Assembly: GCF_041022165.1 (NCBI RefSeq)
Contig: NZ_CP163302.1
Coordinates: 3,348,001-3,412,000 of the forward strand
Direction: 5' to 3'
Source of the DNA: Sinomonas sp. P10A9
Lineage (GTDB): Bacteria; Actinomycetota; Actinomycetes; Actinomycetales; Micrococcaceae
Length of the DNA stretch: 64,000 nt
Shown: positions 59,255 to 64,000 of the stretch, piece by piece
Layout of the letters: each line of letters opens with the position of its first letter
Numbering within the stretch: the stretch's first letter is position 1
Notes under the pieces: model-generated
What the model was told of the DNA's origin: nothing
What the model saw: only the letters and a program-made list of their open reading frames with translations
The model's database searches: none
Translations under genes and position numbers: made by a program

Positions 59255-61549
59255 ATGGCGTCTGGCAAGAACCCTCTCTTTGACACTGCCACCACCTTGG
59301 GCAAGATCCTTGCCTTCCTTGGGGTGAGTGCGATCTGTGGCGTGCTTGTCGCAGGCCTGATGGTGCCCGCAGCTGCTGTGACAGGCAGCGCGGCGAGCGG
59401 CTCGGTGCAGTTCTTCGAGGGGCTGCCCAGTGAGCTCACCGTCGAACCTCCTGGGCAGGTGACCAAGATCCTCGCCTCCGACGGGTCGCAGATCGCCACG
59501 CTGTTCTCGGAGAACCGGACCAAGGTCACGCTCGACCAGATGTCGCCGTACATCAAGGACGGCATCGTGGCCATCGAGGACTACCGGTTCTATGAGCACG
59601 GCGGCGTCGACACGACCGGCATCCTGCGCGCGCTCGCCGCGAACCTCAAGGGCAGCAAGCAGGGCGCCTCGACGCTCACGCAGCAGTACGTCAACAACGT
59701 CATCAACGAGAACCTCATCGCGCAGGGCAAGGACGATCAGGTCCTCCTCAACGGCCTCAACAAGGGCGTGGGAGACAAGCTGCGCGAGATGAAGCTTTCC
59801 ATCGCGCTCGAGAAGAAGTTCACGAAGGACCAGATCCTCGAGGGCTACCTCAACATCGTCTTCTTCAATGCCAATGCCTATGGCATCCAGGCAGCGAGCC
59901 AGTACTTCTTCTCGACGAACGCGAAGGACCTCACCCTCCCTCAGGCCGCGCTCCTGGCAGGCCTCGTCAACAGCCCGTCGCTCTACGATCCGATCGCCCA
60001 TCCGGACAACGCGAAGCAGCGCCGGAACCTCGTGCTCGACGCGATGCTCCAGCACGGCAAGATCGACCAGAAGGCCCACGACGCCGCCGTCGCGGCACCG
60101 GTCGAAACTAAGGTCACCCCGCCGAAGCAGGGCTGCCAATACGCCGCAACGGCCCAGTACTTCTGCGACTACGTGCTGCACCAGATCCTCAACGACCCCG
60201 CCTATGGCGCGGACGAGAAGGAGCGCACCGCCAAGATCATGCGCGGCGGCCTGACCATCAAGACCACGCTCGACCCGAGGCTCCAAGGCCCCGCTCAGCA
60301 GCAGGTCGACGCGACCGCCGGAGACAACCCGCTCAAGTGGGCGGCTTCCCTCGTGACCGTCCAGCCCGGAACGGGCAAGATTGTCTCGATGGCGCAGAAC
60401 TCGCGCATGCTCGACGGCCAAGGCTCGAACTTCGTGACCTCCTACAACGTCAACGTCGACCGGGCCGATGCCTCCGGCAACCCCCTCGGCGGCGCGGGAG
60501 GCATGCAGCCCGGTTCGACAATGAAGCCCGTGACGCTCACGGCGTGGCTCAACGAGGGCAAGTCGAGCAACGCAATCGTGAACGCCGCCCAGCGCCGCTA
60601 CCCCAAGAGCTATCCATGGAAGACCACGTGTGATCCGGTCGTCGGCTGGTATGACGACACGGTCTCGGGCTCGACGGACCTCCAGAACGACGAGCCGAAC
60701 TGGTACCGGCCGATGTCGGTGCGTGAGGGCATCTACCAGTCCATCAACACCGCGACCTTCGCCTCGGCTGCTGCCCTCAACGACTTCTGCGACATCCAGC
60801 GCGCGGCGGACGCGCTGGGAATGCACGACGGCGAGGGCAACGGCAAGAAGCTCGACCTCCATATCCTCGGCAATCTGCTCGGCGGTATGAACGTGGCCCC
60901 CCTGACCATGGCCAGTGCCTTCGCCACGTTTGCGGCCAACGGCACGTACTGCACCCCGATCTCCATCACCGAGGTCACTGACCTCCAGGGCAAGAAGATC
61001 GGCGGGCAGGCTCAGACCTGCCAGCAGAACGCCATCAAGCCCGAGGTGGCGAAGGCGGCGACGAACGTGCTGCAGGACGTCCTGACGAAGGGCTCCGGCT
61101 ACAACATCAAGGATGCTGCGGGCAACACCATCAAGCTCCCGTACGCGGATGCCGCGAAGACGGGTACGAACAACTTCAACAACCAGACCTGGGTGGTCGG
61201 CTACACGAAGGGCCTCGCCACCGCCTCCTTCTTCGGAGAGGCACTCAAGGACCCGTTCTCGTCCACCTACGGTCAGAACCTCACGATCAACGGCAGGTTC
61301 TACAAGTCGGTCGACGGTGCCTTCATCGCGGGTCCGCAGTGGGCGTACTTCATGCAGAAGGCAGCCCCGCTGTACGACAACGGCGGCTTCGACGCCCCGC
61401 CGCAGAACCTCATCGGCGGCCAGCCGACGCCCGCGCCGACGGCCTCCCAGACGGGACAGACGGATCAAGGAGCGTCGAACCAGGGCAACTCGCAGCCAGC
61501 GCCCGCTCCACAGCCCACGGCCACCAAGCCGGGCAAGGGCAACGGCTGA
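59255..61549 (+). CDS. Bifunctional class A penicillin-binding protein
   Basis: 764 residues. One N-terminal membrane anchor (ILAFLGVSAICGVLVAGLMV). The glycosyltransferase GT51 domain has the catalytic Glu 108 in AIEDYRFYEHGGVD and GASTLTQQYVNN. The transpeptidase domain has SxxK at Ser 421 (PGSTMKPVT), SIN in YQSINTATF and KTG at 635-637 (AAKTGTNN). The 60-residue Pro/Thr/Gln tail is extracellular and low complexity. Polymerises and cross-links peptidoglycan; resembles PonA-type proteins but lacks a PASTA domain. The ATG at 59255 is fixed by the leaderless spacing. Confidence 0.94.
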   Translation: MASGKNPLFDTATTLGKILAFLGVSAICGVLVAGLMVPAAAVTGSAASGSVQFFEGLPSELTVEPPGQVTKILASDGSQIATLFSENRTKVTLDQMSPYIKDGIVAIEDYRFYEHGGVDTTGILRALAANLKGSKQGASTLTQQYVNNVINENLIAQGKDDQVLLNGLNKGVGDKLREMKLSIALEKKFTKDQILEGYLNIVFFNANAYGIQAASQYFFSTNAKDLTLPQAALLAGLVNSPSLYDPIAHPDNAKQRRNLVLDAMLQHGKIDQKAHDAAVAAPVETKVTPPKQGCQYAATAQYFCDYVLHQILNDPAYGADEKERTAKIMRGGLTIKTTLDPRLQGPAQQQVDATAGDNPLKWAASLVTVQPGTGKIVSMAQNSRMLDGQGSNFVTSYNVNVDRADASGNPLGGAGGMQPGSTMKPVTLTAWLNEGKSSNAIVNAAQRRYPKSYPWKTTCDPVVGWYDDTVSGSTDLQNDEPNWYRPMSVREGIYQSINTATFASAAALNDFCDIQRAADALGMHDGEGNGKKLDLHILGNLLGGMNVAPLTMASAFATFAANGTYCTPISITEVTDLQGKKIGGQAQTCQQNAIKPEVAKAATNVLQDVLTKGSGYNIKDAAGNTIKLPYADAAKTGTNNFNNQTWVVGYTKGLATASFFGEALKDPFSSTYGQNLTINGRFYKSVDGAFIAGPQWAYFMQKAAPLYDNGGFDAPPQNLIGGQPTPAPTASQTGQTDQGASNQGNSQPAPAPQPTATKPGKGNG

Positions 61550-61552
61550 CGC

Positions 61553-62524
61553 GTGACCGAGTCGATGCAGCGCTCGACGACGGCGCGGCTCGCCGCCTCG
61601 ATGGGCGCCGGGGCGAGGCGCGCCGCACTCGTCGCAGGCCTCGGGCTGAGCGCCGGTGCGGCGGCTGCAGCCTACGGGTGGTGGGAGAAGGACCAGTTCA
61701 CGCTCCGTGAAGAGTCGGTCCCCATCCTTCCCCGCGGCGCCCGGCCGCTGCGGGTCCTTCACCTGAGCGACATCCACTTCGTGCCGGGCCAGACCGCCAA
61801 GGTCCGCTGGCTGGCCAGCCTCGCGGATCTGGCGCCGGACCTCGTGGTGAACACGGGCGACAACCTGAGCCACCCGGACGCCGTGGTGCCCCTTCTCGAG
61901 GCACTGACCCCTCTCCTGCAGTTCCCGGGCGTCTTCGTTCCCGGCTCGAACGACTACTACGCGCCGGTCGCGAAGAACCCCGCTGCGTACCTGCTGGGAC
62001 CTTCCAACCGGAAGCCCCTCCCCGACCGAGTGGACCTCGACTGGCGGCGCCTCTTCACGGGCTTCGGGTCCGCTGGCTGGATCGACCTGACCAACCGGTC
62101 CCAGTCGGTGAATCTGGGCGGGGTGCGCTTCGACTTCTCGGGCGTCGACGATCCGCACCTCAAGCGTGAGCGCTACGCCGACTGGCCCCGCGGGGCGTCG
62201 GGCCACGAGGAGAGGCCCCACGTCAAGGTCGCCGTCATCCATGCCCCCTACCAGCGAGTCCTGGACCACTTCACGGATGCCGACGCAGATCTGATCCTCG
62301 CGGGCCACACGCACGGCGGCCAGATCTGCCTCCCGGGCTACGGCGCCCTCGTGTCCAACTGCGACCTGCCGACGTGGCGGGCCAAAGGCCTCACGCAGTG
62401 GGAGAACGCGGGCCGCTCGGTCCAGCTCAATGTCTCAGGCGGCATCGGCACGTCCCGCTTCGCACCCATCCGCATCGCGTGCCGGCCCGAGGCCGTCCTG
62501 CTCACGCTCACGCCGAGGGTGTGA
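61553..62524 (+). CDS. Membrane-associated metallophosphoesterase
   Basis: 323 residues. One N-terminal hydrophobic segment (AALVAGLGLSAGAAAAAYGW). Calcineurin-like motifs: LHLSDIHFVPG, VVNTGDN, VPGSNDYYAP (GND-type, Asn-Asp), VAVIHAPY and LAGHTHGGQICLPG. Such YkuE/YaeI-like proteins act on phospholipids or UDP-lipid precursors. The GTG start is three bases after the penicillin-binding-protein stop, a two-gene operon; ATG 61565 is an alternative. Confidence 0.9.
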   Translation: MTESMQRSTTARLAASMGAGARRAALVAGLGLSAGAAAAAYGWWEKDQFTLREESVPILPRGARPLRVLHLSDIHFVPGQTAKVRWLASLADLAPDLVVNTGDNLSHPDAVVPLLEALTPLLQFPGVFVPGSNDYYAPVAKNPAAYLLGPSNRKPLPDRVDLDWRRLFTGFGSAGWIDLTNRSQSVNLGGVRFDFSGVDDPHLKRERYADWPRGASGHEERPHVKVAVIHAPYQRVLDHFTDADADLILAGHTHGGQICLPGYGALVSNCDLPTWRAKGLTQWENAGRSVQLNVSGGIGTSRFAPIRIACRPEAVLLTLTPRV

Positions 62525-62550
62525 TCCACAGCCCGGCACGCAGGCGTAGG

Positions 62551-62571
62551 GTAGTTGCCACCGCTAACTAC
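62551..62571. promoter_or_regulatory. Inverted repeat upstream of ABC exporter, possible operator
   Basis: GTAGTT and AACTAC flank nine bases, 30 bp before the exporter start. AT-rich arms in GC-rich DNA suggest a regulator site, e.g. MarR or TetR type. Confidence 0.4.
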
Positions 62572-62600
62572 TTCCTACCCCGAGGTGTGTGAGCCCCGGC

Positions 62601-64000
62601 ATGCCACAGCACGCCCCCGTCGACCCCAAGCCTGCTTCCTCCCACAGATCAGGCCCCCAGCAGACCCCGTACTGGGCCTCGATCGCGCGCCTCGGCCCGA
62701 TCGTGCGGCCCATCGTGCCGCGCCTCCTCGTAGGCCTCGTTGTCGCCCTTGCGGCGTCCGCCCTTGCCCTTGCGGTGCCGCAGGTGCTGCGCCTTGTCAT
62801 CGACGAACTCGTGCACAGCGGAACCCAGCCGTCGGCCGTGTGGGGAGCGGCCGGCGTCGTACTTCTCCTCGGCGTGCTCGAGGCGACCATGATCTACCTG
62901 CGGCGCGTGCTCGTGATCGAGCCGAGCATCGGACTCGAGCGGCAGATGCGCGTTACCATGTACGACCACCTGCAGGACCTCCCCGTCTCATTCCACGACC
63001 GCTGGGGCTCAGGCCAGCTGCTCTCGCGCTCGATCGCGGACCTCGCGTTCCTGCGGCGCTGGCTCGCGTTCGGCGCGATCTTCCTCGTGGTCTCGCTCAG
63101 CACCGTGACGCTCGGCGTGGTCCTGCTGTTCACTCTCTCGTGGCAGCTCGCACTCATCTTCCTCGCGGCGGCCGTGCCGATCATGGTGTACGGCGCGATC
63201 TTCCGGCGCCGCTTCTCCCTTGCCACGCGGCGCAGCCAGGACCAGGCCGGCGACCTCGCCACCACGGTCGAGGAGTCCGTCCACGGCATCCGCGTCCTCA
63301 AGGCCTTCGGCCGCGCGCGCGAGGCCCTCGAGGGCTTCACCGAGCAGGCCCAGCAGCTGCGCGAGACCGAAGTGGCAAAGGCGAGGCACCAGGCCCTGTT
63401 CAGCCTCGTCGTGACCCTGCTGCCGGAACTCGCCCTCGGCACGGGACTCGTGACCGGGATATGGCTTGCCGCGTCGGGGCAGCTGAGCCTCGGATCCCTC
63501 GCGGCCTTCTTCGCGACCTCGGCCGCCGTGGCGCAGTTCGTCGAGGCGAGCGGCATGCTCGTGGGCATGGCCCTGACGGCGAAGACGGCGGTCGACCGCC
63601 ACTTCGAGGTCATGGACGCCCGCAACACCATCACCGATCCTGAGTCGCCGCGGCACGTCACCGCCCCGCGCGGTGCGCTGGCCTTCCGCGACGTCCGGTT
63701 CGCGTTCAACGCAGCCGCGCACGACGCCGCGAGCTCGGCTCGCGCTGCAGCCCCGTCCACCGCGTCGCGACCAGCAGACCCGCCGCGCGACGTCCTGCGC
63801 GGCGTGACGCTGGACATCCGACCCGGCGAGACCATGGCGCTCGTCGGCGCGACGGGCTCGGGAAAGACGACGCTCCTGCAGCTCGTCTCACGCCTCTATG
63901 ACGTCTCGGGCGGGGCGGTCGAGATCGACGGGATCGATGTCCGCGATCTACCCCTCGCTGAGCTGCGCCGGCTCGTCGCGGTCGCGTTCGAAGACACGAC
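62601..64000 (+). CDS. ABC transporter with fused permease and ATP-binding domains (3' end outside window)
   Basis: 466 residues visible, running off the right edge. Six-helix type 1 exporter domain (LLVGLVVALAASALALAVP to ASGQLSLGSLAAFF), with SIADLAFLRRWLAF and a coupling region VEESVHGIRVLKAFGR typical of MsbA/LmrA-like half-transporters. Walker A is VGATGSGKTTLLQLVSRLY (about 415-433); a roughly 25-residue Ala/Ser insertion lies between FRDVRFAFN and DVLRGVTLDI. Signature LSGGQ and Walker B are beyond the edge. ATG 62601; a GTG at 62589 with GAGG nearby is possible. Confidence 0.92.
   Translation, partial: MPQHAPVDPKPASSHRSGPQQTPYWASIARLGPIVRPIVPRLLVGLVVALAASALALAVPQVLRLVIDELVHSGTQPSAVWGAAGVVLLLGVLEATMIYLRRVLVIEPSIGLERQMRVTMYDHLQDLPVSFHDRWGSGQLLSRSIADLAFLRRWLAFGAIFLVVSLSTVTLGVVLLFTLSWQLALIFLAAAVPIMVYGAIFRRRFSLATRRSQDQAGDLATTVEESVHGIRVLKAFGRAREALEGFTEQAQQLRETEVAKARHQALFSLVVTLLPELALGTGLVTGIWLAASGQLSLGSLAAFFATSAAVAQFVEASGMLVGMALTAKTAVDRHFEVMDARNTITDPESPRHVTAPRGALAFRDVRFAFNAAAHDAASSARAAAPSTASRPADPPRDVLRGVTLDIRPGETMALVGATGSGKTTLLQLVSRLYDVSGGAVEIDGIDVRDLPLAELRRLVAVAFEDT

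Noticed and set aside
59228..62314. 1028-residue minus-strand open frame opposite the penicillin-binding protein and phosphoesterase
   Set aside because: Composition (Arg/Gly/Val/Leu/Glu/His rich, no motifs) is that of antisense to a high-GC coding strand; the plus-strand genes have complete catalytic motifs.
1..64000. tRNA, rRNA, CRISPR arrays, transposases, phage genes or defence systems
   Set aside because: None seen: no cloverleaf-like sequence, no regularly spaced repeats beyond the short tandem units, no transposase or integrase motifs in any translated frame.

Overview
The window is very GC-rich with strong third-position G/C bias, many GTG/TTG starts, many ATGA/GTGA start-stop overlaps and numerous apparently leaderless promoters. 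Gene content (Crp/GlxR-like regulator, MarP-type protease, DUF4244 pilin, 'helicase/secretion' Tad locus, PolA-like bifunctional polymerase, TopA with a C-terminal repeat tail, F420-type oxidoreductase fold) points to a chromosomal segment of an actinobacterium, most likely Micrococcales (Arthrobacter/Sinomonas-like). I see no rRNA, tRNA, CRISPR, phage or insertion sequence. Both ends cut genes: an ArsR regulator on the left and an ABC exporter on the right.

Layout. 0-10 kb: ArsR and AcuC-type deacetylase, a TrkH/TrkA potassium uptake pair, a family-5 uracil-DNA glycosylase, an NADP-binding F420-type oxidoreductase, two alpha/beta hydrolases, a degenerate HD-GYP/LuxR regulator and proC. 10-18 kb: a repeat-rich intergenic region, then a compact minus-strand run topA - sseB-like - ppx/gppA - sugar isomerase-like, preceded by an ArsR-type regulator and a methyltransferase. 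18-33 kb: a lipoprotein, trhO, a GNAT enzyme, a DEAH helicase with a C-terminal Cys cluster, and the convergent seven-gene Tad pilus/secretion operon (CpaE-like, TadA, TadB, TadC, DUF4244 pilin, TadE, TadE-like). A PolA-like polymerase and a WXG/CpnT-like 640-residue protein follow. 32-38 kb: CoA-type NUDIX, nth, a membrane protein with a long disordered tail, and acetyl-CoA synthetase.

38-54 kb is a carbohydrate island. LacI regulator plus Gfo/Idh dehydrogenase are divergent from an ABC importer (two permeases, lipoprotein binding protein), a GH36 alpha-galactosidase and an acyltransferase. Then come a GH42 beta-galactosidase and a second importer closed by a DeoR regulator. Neither importer has its own ATPase. 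The LacI-controlled divergent promoters share an inverted copy of one operator-like motif. The GH42 and second-importer promoters carry 10-bp-phased TTTCTG repeats suited to DeoR, and CRP-like sites lie next to all three start regions. The Crp gene itself is at 56.8 kb.

54-64 kb: a secreted double-cupredoxin protein, aroQ, the MarP-like membrane serine protease, Crp, a NUDIX protein, RidA, a 52-residue DUF4177 protein, a bifunctional penicillin-binding protein, a metallophosphoesterase and the cut ABC exporter. All functions are inferred from motifs read by eye; no database search was possible.
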